This document shows positions 1-4,948 of a DNA stretch of 5,223 bases, piece after piece; position 1 is the first letter of the stretch, and each line of letters begins with the position of its first letter. The stretch is from assembly GCA_964529445.1 (NCBI GenBank), contig CAZGWJ010000134.1:1-5223 (forward strand). The letters are read 5' to 3'. The position numbers and the translations under genes are program-made. The notes below the pieces were generated by a model that saw only the letters and a list, made by a program, of their open reading frames with translations, was not told the origin of the DNA and made no database searches. The stretch comes from CAZGWJ01 sp964529445. GTDB lineage: Bacteria > Oederibacteriota > Muellerivitia > Muellerivitales > Muellerivitaceae.

Positions 1-22
1 CGACAAAGGAGGCCGGAAAAGA

Positions 23-83
23 CTCCTAAACTACTAACTAATAACTACTAACTGGTTTTCAGGGACTCCTAACTTCCACTACT
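23..83. repeat. Heptamer array A (CTACTAA orientation), interrupted
   Basis: Units CTCCTAA (23-29), CTACTAA (31-37), CTAATAA (38-44) and CTACTAA (45-51) are followed, after a 14-base gap, by CTCCTAA (66-72) and a degenerate end at about 83. The stretch CTCCTAACTTCC (66-77) matches the right end of array C (2319-2330) exactly. It lies downstream of the kinase gene. Confidence 0.85.
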
Positions 84-99
84 CCCCTCACCTTTTGTT

Positions 100-143
100 C
101 CTCTCCCGCAATGGATTCGACAAGCTCACCATCCGGGGAGAGG
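100..143. other. Imperfect hairpin downstream of the kinase gene
   Basis: CCTCTCCC (100-107) pairs with GGGAGAGG (136-143). After a three-by-three internal loop, ATGG (111-114) pairs with CCAT (129-132). The loop contains TTCGACAAGCTCA, a string I recall as common in bacterial intergenic repeats; this is memory, not a search. No T-run follows on either strand, so it is not a clear intrinsic terminator for the kinase gene, although its position 18 bases past the stop codon would suit one. Confidence 0.4.
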
Positions 144-160
144 TCAATTGGATAGAAAGA

Positions 161-1861
161 CTAGCTCTTTCGAGCGTCGTCTTTCTTTCCGTAGTAGCCG
201 TATTTACCATAGCCATAGGAGCCGTAGCCGTACTTGCCATAGCCATACAGCTTGCGGCGCAGGTCCACGGAATTCAGGACCGAGCCGATCAGGCGCGCCC
301 GCACGGCCTTCAGGTGCTCCAGGGCCTTCGCGGCCTCCTGGCGGTGCGTCTTCTGCCAGCGGGCCATCAGCACCACCCCGTCCAGGCAGGACGCCAGCAC
401 CACCGAGTCGGTCACCGGCAGGATGGGTGCCCCGTCGAAGACCACCAGGTCGTATTCCTTCTTCACTTCCTCCACGAACCGCTTCATGGCCTCGCTCCCC
501 AAGAGTTCCGCCGGGTTCGGGGGCGTCGTGTAGTTGGGAAGCAGGAAGAGGTTCGGATAGCCCGAATCCACCACCAGTTCATTCCACTTGCGCTCGCCCG
601 AGAGAACACTGGGCAAACCGTTCTTCCCGCCCGCTTCCATGCCGAAGATCCGGGCCACGGAGGACTTCCTCAGATCCGCGTCCACGAGGAGAACCCGTTT
701 CCCCGTCTCGGCCACGGCCAGCGCCAGGTTGGCGTTCACCAGCGTCTTGCCCTCCTCGGGGCCGGGCGAGAAGACCGCCACGCTCCTCAAGGGCTTATCC
801 ACGAGTGCGAAGGTGAGGTTCGTGCGGAACACCTTGAACGATTCCCGGTAGAAGGCGTAGCGGAAGACCGGGTTCTCGATGAGGTGGTCCTTGGAGAAGC
901 GGTCCTTCGAGGGGTTGAAGGCCCCGCCCGAGGGCACCTCGCTCCAGAAGTCGGGGATGACGGCCAGGATGGGGAGTTTCGTGGCGCGCTTCAGGTCCTC
1001 CTCGTACTTCACCTCATCGCGCATGCGCTCGACCAGGAAGACCAGTTGGATGCCCAGCGCCAGGCCCAGGATCAGCCCCAGCATCACGCTCTTGCGCTTC
1101 TTGGGGGAAACCGGCTTCTCGGGCACCACGGCCGTGTCCACCACGACGATGCCGGAATCGTCGACGTTGGCCGCGATGCGGGCCTCCTGCTGTTTTTCCA
1201 GCAGCATGGCGTAGATGGCCTGGTCGGTCTTGGATTCCTCGGAAAGGCGCATCGACTTGGACATCTTGTCCTTCAACTGGGCCACCTGGTCCTCGATGAA
1301 CTTGAGGCGCGACGCGGCCCCCTGGCGGGACAGTTCCAGGTTCACGGCGATGAAGTTCTTCGCCCAGGTATTGGCCAGGTCGGCCGCCAGCTTCGAGTCG
1401 CCCGACTGGGCCGTGATGGAGAGCACGTTCGACTTCTTCACGTTGGCGATCTTGACCGACTTGCGCAGGCCCGCGATGAGTTGCTGCCAGGTGAGGTCCC
1501 GGTATTCCTCGCGGTCCTTGAGGCGCAGTTCCCGGGCCGTGCGCACGGCCACGGTCTCGCTGCGGCACACCTCGACGAAGGTCTCGACCGGATCGCCGCC
1601 GGTGGCCGCGAAGGCCATCTCCTTGAGGGCGTTGTTGACGGAGGCCGAGGAGGAATCGGGCACCTTGATGGTGGTGACGGCCTCGAAGGTGGGGGGCCAG
1701 AGGAAGGCGTAGGCCGCGGCCAGGGCGCCGATGCCCAGGGTGACGAGGACCACGAGGGGCAGGCGGCCGAGGACGACGCGGAGCAACTCGCCCAAGTCCA
1801 AATCATCATCCGAACCGGAAGCTGGGGGATCCATGGGTTGTATCGAGCTATCGGGTGACAT
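161..1861 (-). CDS. Wzz-type chain-length regulator fused to BY-kinase (polysaccharide tyrosine autokinase)
   Basis: This 566-residue inner-membrane protein should regulate polysaccharide chain length and export by ATP-dependent tyrosine autophosphorylation. Two membrane segments (about 33-53 and 259-277) enclose a Wzz-like periplasmic region with a short helical part around 165-230, ending in a proline-containing PEKPVSPKKRK stretch before the second segment. The cytoplasmic kinase has an oligomerisation motif resembling EX2RX2R (E340, K343, R346, with Lys for the first Arg), Walker A SPGPEEGKT (365-373), Walker A' LLVDADLRKSS (391-401) and Walker B LVVFDGAP (472-479). The C-terminus (539-557) holds nine tyrosines in 19 residues, separated mostly by Gly, the usual autophosphorylation cluster. 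It is shorter than Wzc-type kinases of about 720 residues, mainly in the periplasmic part. The ATG at 1861 has a modest AGAGG five bases upstream; Met10 is an alternative without a visible ribosome site. Family assignment is firm; the polymer is unknown. Confidence 0.95.
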   Translation of the reverse strand: MSPDSSIQPMDPPASGSDDDLDLGELLRVVLGRLPLVVLVTLGIGALAAAYAFLWPPTFEAVTTIKVPDSSSASVNNALKEMAFAATGGDPVETFVEVCRSETVAVRTARELRLKDREEYRDLTWQQLIAGLRKSVKIANVKKSNVLSITAQSGDSKLAADLANTWAKNFIAVNLELSRQGAASRLKFIEDQVAQLKDKMSKSMRLSEESKTDQAIYAMLLEKQQEARIAANVDDSGIVVVDTAVVPEKPVSPKKRKSVMLGLILGLALGIQLVFLVERMRDEVKYEEDLKRATKLPILAVIPDFWSEVPSGGAFNPSKDRFSKDHLIENPVFRYAFYRESFKVFRTNLTFALVDKPLRSVAVFSPGPEEGKTLVNANLALAVAETGKRVLLVDADLRKSSVARIFGMEAGGKNGLPSVLSGERKWNELVVDSGYPNLFLLPNYTTPPNPAELLGSEAMKRFVEEVKKEYDLVVFDGAPILPVTDSVVLASCLDGVVLMARWQKTHRQEAAKALEHLKAVRARLIGSVLNSVDLRRKLYGYGKYGYGSYGYGKYGYYGKKDDARKS

Positions 1862-1879
1862 CTGGGCCTCTAACAGAAG

Positions 1880-1907
1880 TGAGTGGTTAGGAGTTAGTAG
1901 TTAGTAG
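1880..1907. repeat. Heptamer array B (TTAGTAG orientation), overlapping the 3' end of the S23 gene
   Basis: Four consecutive 7-base units read TGAGTGG, TTAGGAG, TTAGTAG, TTAGTAG on the plus strand. The minus-strand S23 gene ends inside it, its TAA stop being the last three bases of one CTCCTAA unit (1893-1887). It is inverted relative to array C on the other side of that gene. Confidence 0.9.
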
Positions 1908-2273
1908 TTTACTGCCAACAACCGGCTTAACGACAGCTTTGGTGTTCTTGGTTATGGAAGTCAGCATTTTGATGATCTCTTCAACAGCGCTCAAACAACC
2001 AGGGATTTCGCGATGCGAACAGCCTGATTCCCGCATCAAGCGCAACCAATAATGCGTTTCCCGCGACTCTTTGAAAGCGATGGTCATCTTCGAGTGGAAC
2101 TCCTTGCGCGTCTGGGACGCCAAGGCCTCCTCGACATTCGCGCCTATGCTCGTCCCGCTTCTCAACAACTGCTTCGACAGCACATAATCACCGTCGTTGC
2201 GAAGATCCTTCGTCAGCCGCACGATCTTCAGCGCAAAATCGAAGCTCTTTTTCCTGACGATGCTTTCCGCCAC
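1887..2273 (-). CDS. Four-helix-bundle protein, S23 / 23S rRNA intervening-sequence family
   Basis: This 128-residue protein belongs to the S23/Avd-like four-helix-bundle family, recognised from the N-terminal helix FDFALKIVRLTKDLR, the LSKQLLRSGTSIGANVEEA segment (about 33-51), the FHSKMTIAFKESRETHYWLRLM helix and a last helix VEEIIKMLTSITKN. Relatives occur inside 23S rRNA intervening sequences and as accessory proteins of diversity-generating retroelements. Free-standing copies such as this have no settled function; a nucleic-acid-binding role is only plausible. The start is GTG, with AGGAG ten bases upstream and an in-frame TGA two codons before it. The last seven residues (KLLTTNS) and the TAA stop are encoded by heptamer repeats. 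Hand-counted GC over 1921-2270 is about 52%, against 58-75% in three sampled 60-base lines of the neighbouring genes, which suggests acquisition. It is flanked by inverted heptamer arrays and separates the export gene from the kinase gene. No retroelement or rRNA is visible nearby. Confidence 0.9.
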   Translation of the reverse strand: MAESIVRKKSFDFALKIVRLTKDLRNDGDYVLSKQLLRSGTSIGANVEEALASQTRKEFHSKMTIAFKESRETHYWLRLMRESGCSHREIPGCLSAVEEIIKMLTSITKNTKAVVKPVVGSKLLTTNS

Positions 2274-2283
2274 TTTTCACCGT

Positions 2284-2288
2284 CTCCT
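2284..2288 (-). promoter_or_regulatory. Ribosome binding site deciding the GTG start of the S23 gene
   Basis: AGGAG on the minus strand lies ten bases before GTG (2273-2271). A TGA in the same frame lies two codons upstream, so no longer in-frame start is possible. The out-of-frame GTG seven bases earlier does not open the family frame. Confidence 0.6.
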
Positions 2289-2297
2289 GGTCTTCAA

Positions 2298-2325
2298 CTA
2301 CTAACTCCTAACTACTAACTCCTAA
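2298..2325. repeat. Heptamer array C (CTACTAA orientation), upstream of the S23 gene
   Basis: Four perfect units alternate CTACTAA, CTCCTAA, CTACTAA, CTCCTAA. It starts 25 bases upstream of the S23 GTG and ends 12 bases short of the export-gene stop codon. Together with array B it forms an inverted pair bounding 446 bases. Confidence 0.9.
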
Positions 2326-2336
2326 CTTCCTTTGGT

Positions 2337-3059
2337 TTATCGGTCCCTGCGGAGGGTGCGGATGTTCACCGTGAGAACCGCCGCGCTCGCCAGGATGGAG
2401 GCCACGATGGCCAATTCGCCGATGCTGGGCCAGCTGGACTTGGAGACGGAAAGCACGTCGCCGGGATACAGGTAGGGTTCGGGCTTCATCTTCCCCTCGC
2501 CCTTGAGATAGTCCTTGAGGTTGACCTTCGTCTTCTGGCGGTTGTGGATGAGCATGGCGCCGCCCAGGTTGGCGCGCGGCAGGGGCCCGCCGGCCTCGGA
2601 GAGGGCCGAGAGGAGGGTCGGCTTGCCCCGGATCTGGTACTTGCCGGGCTTGCCCACGTGGCCCAGGACGGACACCCAGTGGGTGTTGGACTCCTTGACC
2701 AGCACCGTGACCTTGCGGGGCTTGTCCAGAAGCCGCGCCATCTTGCCGCTGGCCTCGGCGGGAGTCAGCCCCGCCAACCGCACCGTGCCCGCGTAGGGGT
2801 AGGTGATGACGCCGCTGGAATCGACCTGGTATTCGAGGGGCAGTTCGGCCTCGCCGTAGACGGCGATGGTGAGGAGGTCGCCCGGCCCGATCAGGAAGGG
2901 GGGATAGGGGTCGGTGGCGGTGGTGGCCACGGCGGGCTTCGCCGCCTTCCCGGTCTTGGCGGTTTTGGCGGGCGCGGAGAAGGCCGGGGAAACCGCGGAG
3001 AGGACGAGGGCCGCCGCGAGAAGGGTGGCCAACGGACGCTTGGAGGTGTTGAAGAGCAT
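2337..3059 (-). CDS. Polysaccharide export protein (Wza/OPX family), short form with one SLBB domain
   Basis: This 240-residue exported protein should form part of the periplasm-to-surface route for the polysaccharide. A signal peptide spans about 1-29 (ending SPAFSA). There is no cysteine anywhere, so it is not a lipoprotein like Wza. The polysaccharide-export domain starts at FLIGPGDLLTIAVYGE (55-70) and continues through the VDSSGVITYPYAGTVRLAGLTP stretch. One SLBB-type domain follows (about 127-205), including VLGHVGKPGKYQIRG and LYPGDVLSV. A hydrophobic helix (about 210-232) ends in a basic tail RTLRRDR. E. coli Wza has about 380 residues and two SLBB domains, so this is a short OPX form that probably cannot span the outer membrane alone. 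The ATG at 3059 has AAGGTG four bases upstream. It lies upstream of the kinase gene in transcription order, the usual partnership, but the S23 cassette now separates the two. The family is confident; membrane placement of the C-terminal helix is inferred. Confidence 0.93.
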   Translation of the reverse strand: MLFNTSKRPLATLLAAALVLSAVSPAFSAPAKTAKTGKAAKPAVATTATDPYPPFLIGPGDLLTIAVYGEAELPLEYQVDSSGVITYPYAGTVRLAGLTPAEASGKMARLLDKPRKVTVLVKESNTHWVSVLGHVGKPGKYQIRGKPTLLSALSEAGGPLPRANLGGAMLIHNRQKTKVNLKDYLKGEGKMKPEPYLYPGDVLSVSKSSWPSIGELAIVASILASAAVLTVNIRTLRRDR

Positions 3060-3077
3060 GGGGCACCTTAACGACAG

Positions 3078-3105
3078 TTAGTAGTTAGGAGTGAGTAGTT
3101 AGTAG
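3078..3105. repeat. Heptamer array D (TTAGTAG orientation), upstream of the export gene
   Basis: Four consecutive units read TTAGTAG, TTAGGAG, TGAGTAG, TTAGTAG, beginning 18 bases upstream of the export-protein ATG. It is preceded by ACAG, like array F. With array C it brackets the export gene as an inverted pair. Confidence 0.88.
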
Positions 3106-3160
3106 TCGACGCCCAAAACCCACATCCCACGGAACAACACACGGCTTCGAGGCGATTCGG

Positions 3161-3206
3161 AGTGAGGAGTTAAGCCTCCATCCCGGGTCGCTTCGAACTC
3201 CTCACT
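3161..3206. other. Hairpin built from two facing heptamer-like units
   Basis: AGTGAGGAGTT (3161-3171) is perfectly inverted at 3196-3206. AAGC (3172-3175) also pairs with GCTT (3190-3193), leaving a two-base bulge and a 14-base loop. The stem contains the repeat unit TGAGGAG and its complement. It lies just past the barrel/LysM stop codon and could stabilise or end that transcript, though no T-run follows on the minus strand. Confidence 0.6.
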
Positions 3207-3211
3207 TGTAA

Positions 3212-3234
3212 CAATCGACCTACTGGGTCGATTG
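3212..3234. other. Hairpin spanning the stop codon of the barrel/LysM gene
   Basis: CAATCGACC (3212-3220) and GGTCGATTG (3226-3234) form a perfect nine-pair stem with a five-base loop. The TAG stop codon (3222-3220 on the minus strand) lies at the junction of loop and stem. The T-rich tail (3235-3244) is on the plus-strand side, so as a terminator it would point against the gene. Its role is unclear. Confidence 0.5.
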
Positions 3235-4470
3235 CTTCTTTTTCCACTCCATGTACCGTTCCTTCGTGACCTGGGTGCCGCGCCAGGCGGCCCACTTCGG
3301 GTCCCAGGCGGCCGCGCGGGCCTTCTCCTGGCTGGCCGGGGAGGGGTTCTTCACGATCTTGAGCGTCATGCCCGGCGTGAGCTCGGGCGATTTGAGGGTC
3401 TCGCGGTTGGTGGCCACGATCAGGGGGTACAGTTCGCAGTCGCCGTAGACCTCCTTGCGGCAGGCGATCTTCCAGAGGGTGTCCCCTTCCTTCACCACGT
3501 AGTCCATGGTCTGGGCCGCCGGTGCCCCTTCCGCCTTCGACATGTCGATGACGGAGGCGCCGGGCGTCGGGGTGGGCACGAGCCCGGCGTAGGCCGGGAG
3601 TTTCGCCTCCTCGACCTTCCTCGCACCGCTCCAGGCCGCCCAGGCCGGTTCCGTCGCGAGCCGACGGGCCTGGGCCTTCTTGTCCTCGGGCACGTCGACC
3701 ACCACGCGCAGGTTCATCCCGGGAGTGAGGACGGGCGACTTGAGCTGATCGCGGTTGGCGGCCACCAGGAGGGGATAGAGGTCGCAGTCGCCGTACACGC
3801 CCTGCTTGCAGGCGATGGAACGCAGGGTGTCGCCCGACTGCACGGTGTAGTTCTTGTACTTCAGGGCGGCGGGGGCCGCGGCCTCGGCCTTGCGCGGGGC
3901 GGCGGCGGACGAGGAACCCTTCGACTTGCCGAAGGCCACGCTGTAGGCCACCCGCAGGCCCATGGTGTTCAGGTTGCTCTTCACGGGCGTGTAGAACTCG
4001 TACACGGCCTGCACGTCGAGGCCGGAACCGCCGGGCTTCCTGTCGAAGTCGTACTTCAACCCGGCCCCGGCGAAGCCGTGGTAGTTGCCCGGCCACGCCT
4101 CGTCCATGGACTTCCAGAGGGGCCGCACGCCCATGCCGCCCACGAGGTAAGGCCGGACCGACTGGCCGTCCCTCTCCGCCACGGGGAGCAGGCGCCCGGC
4201 CACGTCGAGGCAGTCGGTCGTCATGGACCCGCCGTCGGCGCTGTAGGAGGCGTAGCCGAAGCCCAGGCCGATGGCCATGAAGGAAAGCGGCTGGTAGTCG
4301 AGCATGTGGTAGGTTCCCAGGCCCATCCCCAGGTCGGAGACCCAGGCGCGCTCGCTGGAGGCCTTGGACACGGAGAGGGCTCCGATGTAGTTGAACTGCC
4401 CCTTTTCCGCGGACAACAGGGTGGCGAAGGACATGAGGACGATTGAAAGGACGAGACGATTTGCCTTCAT
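3220..4470 (-). CDS. Outer-membrane beta-barrel protein with two LysM domains
   Basis: This 416-residue protein probably anchors the outer membrane to peptidoglycan. A signal peptide covers about 1-21 (cleavage after LLSA). Residues 22-182 show alternating, glycine- and aromatic-rich strands (for example FMAIGLGFGYASYS, GFAGAGLKYDF, GLRVAYSVAF) typical of a small barrel of roughly eight strands. A low-complexity Ala/Ser/Lys linker (183-205) follows. Two LysM domains lie at about 206-257 and 323-374, each with SGDTL or EGDTL, an IAC...YGDC cysteine pair (C221/C229 and C337/C345) and an LTPGM segment. Each is followed by an Ala-rich tail with WAAW (277-280 and 393-396). LysM and tail repeat at a 116-residue offset, so the whole module was duplicated. 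The ATG at 4470 has AGGAG nine bases upstream and a promoter candidate before it. It is the first gene of the set; a link to polysaccharide export is inferred from position only. Confidence 0.85.
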   Translation of the reverse strand: MKANRLVLSIVLMSFATLLSAEKGQFNYIGALSVSKASSERAWVSDLGMGLGTYHMLDYQPLSFMAIGLGFGYASYSADGGSMTTDCLDVAGRLLPVAERDGQSVRPYLVGGMGVRPLWKSMDEAWPGNYHGFAGAGLKYDFDRKPGGSGLDVQAVYEFYTPVKSNLNTMGLRVAYSVAFGKSKGSSSAAAPRKAEAAAPAALKYKNYTVQSGDTLRSIACKQGVYGDCDLYPLLVAANRDQLKSPVLTPGMNLRVVVDVPEDKKAQARRLATEPAWAAWSGARKVEEAKLPAYAGLVPTPTPGASVIDMSKAEGAPAAQTMDYVVKEGDTLWKIACRKEVYGDCELYPLIVATNRETLKSPELTPGMTLKIVKNPSPASQEKARAAAWDPKWAAWRGTQVTKERYMEWKKKQSTQ

Positions 4471-4489
4471 GAGACGATTCTCCTGAAAT

Positions 4490-4515
4490 AAAAAAATGCC
4501 CCTCTCGGAAAAGGG
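4490..4515 (-). terminator. Terminator-like hairpin in the leader of the barrel/LysM gene
   Basis: On the minus strand CCCTTT and AGAGGG pair around a TCCG loop (4515-4500; six pairs, one of them G-T). After GCA comes a run of seven T (4496-4490). This resembles a weak intrinsic terminator lying between the candidate promoter and the ribosome site at 4484-4480, so it could be an attenuator. An upstream CCCCT tract (near 4522-4528) could pair with the AGGGG side instead. The T-run may merely be a translation-enhancing leader. Confidence 0.35.
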
Positions 4516-4536
4516 TTACCTTCAAGGGGGAAGGAA

Positions 4537-4565
4537 ATGATATATCCGCCTTTCGATACCGTCAA
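4537..4565 (-). promoter_or_regulatory. Sigma70-type promoter of the barrel/LysM gene
   Basis: Reading the minus strand, TTGACG (4565-4560) and TATCAT (4542-4537) are separated by 17 bases, five of six matches to each consensus box with ideal spacing. The surroundings are AT-rich compared with the coding DNA. Transcription would start near 4530, giving a leader of about 60 bases before the ATG at 4470. It may drive the downstream export and kinase genes too, if the hairpins at 3161-3234 do not stop transcription. Confidence 0.65.
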
Positions 4566-4622
4566 ACAATATCGCATGACAAGGGATTTACCGGGACAAA
4601 TCGGCCGTATTTCGAACAATAT
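4562..4622. promoter_or_regulatory. Paired direct repeats TCRAACAATAT at the promoter
   Basis: TCAAACAATAT (4562-4572) and TCGAACAATAT (4612-4622) match at ten of eleven bases and lie exactly 50 bases apart, close to five helical turns. The first overlaps the -35 box of the candidate promoter. They could be operator sites, but no regulator gene is present to support this. Confidence 0.3.
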
Positions 4623-4684
4623 TTAGGCAAAACTCCGATCAAAGAAACAGGACGATCCGGAACCGACAACAACGGCGCGGATCT

Positions 4685-4757
4685 CACCACGAAGACCCGA
4701 AAAACAGCAAGTATTCACCACCAAGGCCCCAAGAACAGCAAAGCTCTCACCACGAAG
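4685..4757. repeat. Imperfect tandem units of about 31 bases
   Basis: CACCACGAAG begins at 4685 and again at 4748, with CACCACCAAG at 4716, giving spacings of 31 and 32 bases. The first two units also share an AACAGCAA string near their ends. A further CACCACCAAG lies at 4924-4933, next to the second 51-base repeat. Confidence 0.65.
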
Positions 4758-4761
4758 ACAT

Positions 4762-4810
4762 CCGCCCTTGGCGAGACCTCGCCACGTACTTCGTGGCGGG
4801 CGAAGGACGG
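4762..4810. other. Palindromic hairpin segment
   Basis: CGCCACG (4780-4786) and CGTGGCG (4792-4798) form a perfect seven-pair stem around TACTT. Outer pairing of CCTT (4766-4769) with AAGG (4803-4806) and of CCG (4762-4764) with CGG (4808-4810) extends it imperfectly. A competing stem, GGCGAG with CTCGCC (4770-4783), could form instead. Confidence 0.5.
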
Positions 4811-4842
4811 CAAACAGAACCACGGAGAAACGGAGATCCAGA

Positions 4843-4893
4843 GAACGGCGATTGAGCCACCGATGGACGGGGATGGACACAGATGAGACAACG
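4843..4893. repeat. 51-base direct repeat, copy 1
   Basis: This copy matches 4949-4999 at 50 of 51 bases (G versus A at the eighth base). It contains three ten-base steps, GATGGACGGG, GATGGACACA and GATGAGACAA (4862-4891), in phase with the DNA helix. Confidence 0.9.
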
Positions 4894-4948
4894 ATACGGA
4901 ACCAGCGGGAGCGGAACGAATTTCACCACCAAGTCCCCAAGACCCCAA

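Larger units (their letters stand above)
1880..2325. mobile_element. Putative S23 cassette bounded by inverted heptamer arrays
   Basis: The 446-base unit holds one gene (S23), ends in inverted 28-base heptamer arrays, and has lower GC than its surroundings. Only 11 bases on one side and 18 on the other separate it from the export stop codon and the kinase start codon, as expected if it entered a tight intergenic gap. No transposase or obvious target duplication is visible, so any movement would need help in trans. Mobility is an inference. Confidence 0.4.

Noticed and set aside
95..1858. A 587-codon open frame on the plus strand opposite the kinase gene
   Set aside because: The translation is His/Gly/Arg-rich with no recognisable domain, and lies antisense to a well-supported kinase. 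Long antisense frames are expected in high-GC coding DNA.
1887..2273. Diversity-generating retroelement or 23S rRNA intervening sequence
   Set aside because: The S23 protein resembles proteins from both settings, but no reverse transcriptase, template/variable repeats or rRNA sequence occurs in the window.
1926..3077. An 11-base match CTTAACGACAG at 1926-1936 and 3067-3077 near arrays B and D
   Set aside because: An 11-base match is expected by chance a few times in a window of this size, and its distance from the two arrays differs.
3106..3160. A separate promoter for the export gene
   Set aside because: TTGTTC and TTGGGC can be read as -35 boxes on the minus strand, but no -10 match lies at a suitable distance.
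3232..4446. A 404-codon plus-strand frame opposite the barrel/LysM gene
   Set aside because: It is low-complexity His/Gly/Val-rich, mirrors the codon structure of the real gene and has no family resemblance.
3170..4525. A 451-codon minus-strand frame shifted relative to the barrel/LysM gene
   Set aside because: It is Arg/Gly/Pro-rich out-of-frame translation. The competing frame has a signal peptide, two LysM domains and a ribosome site.
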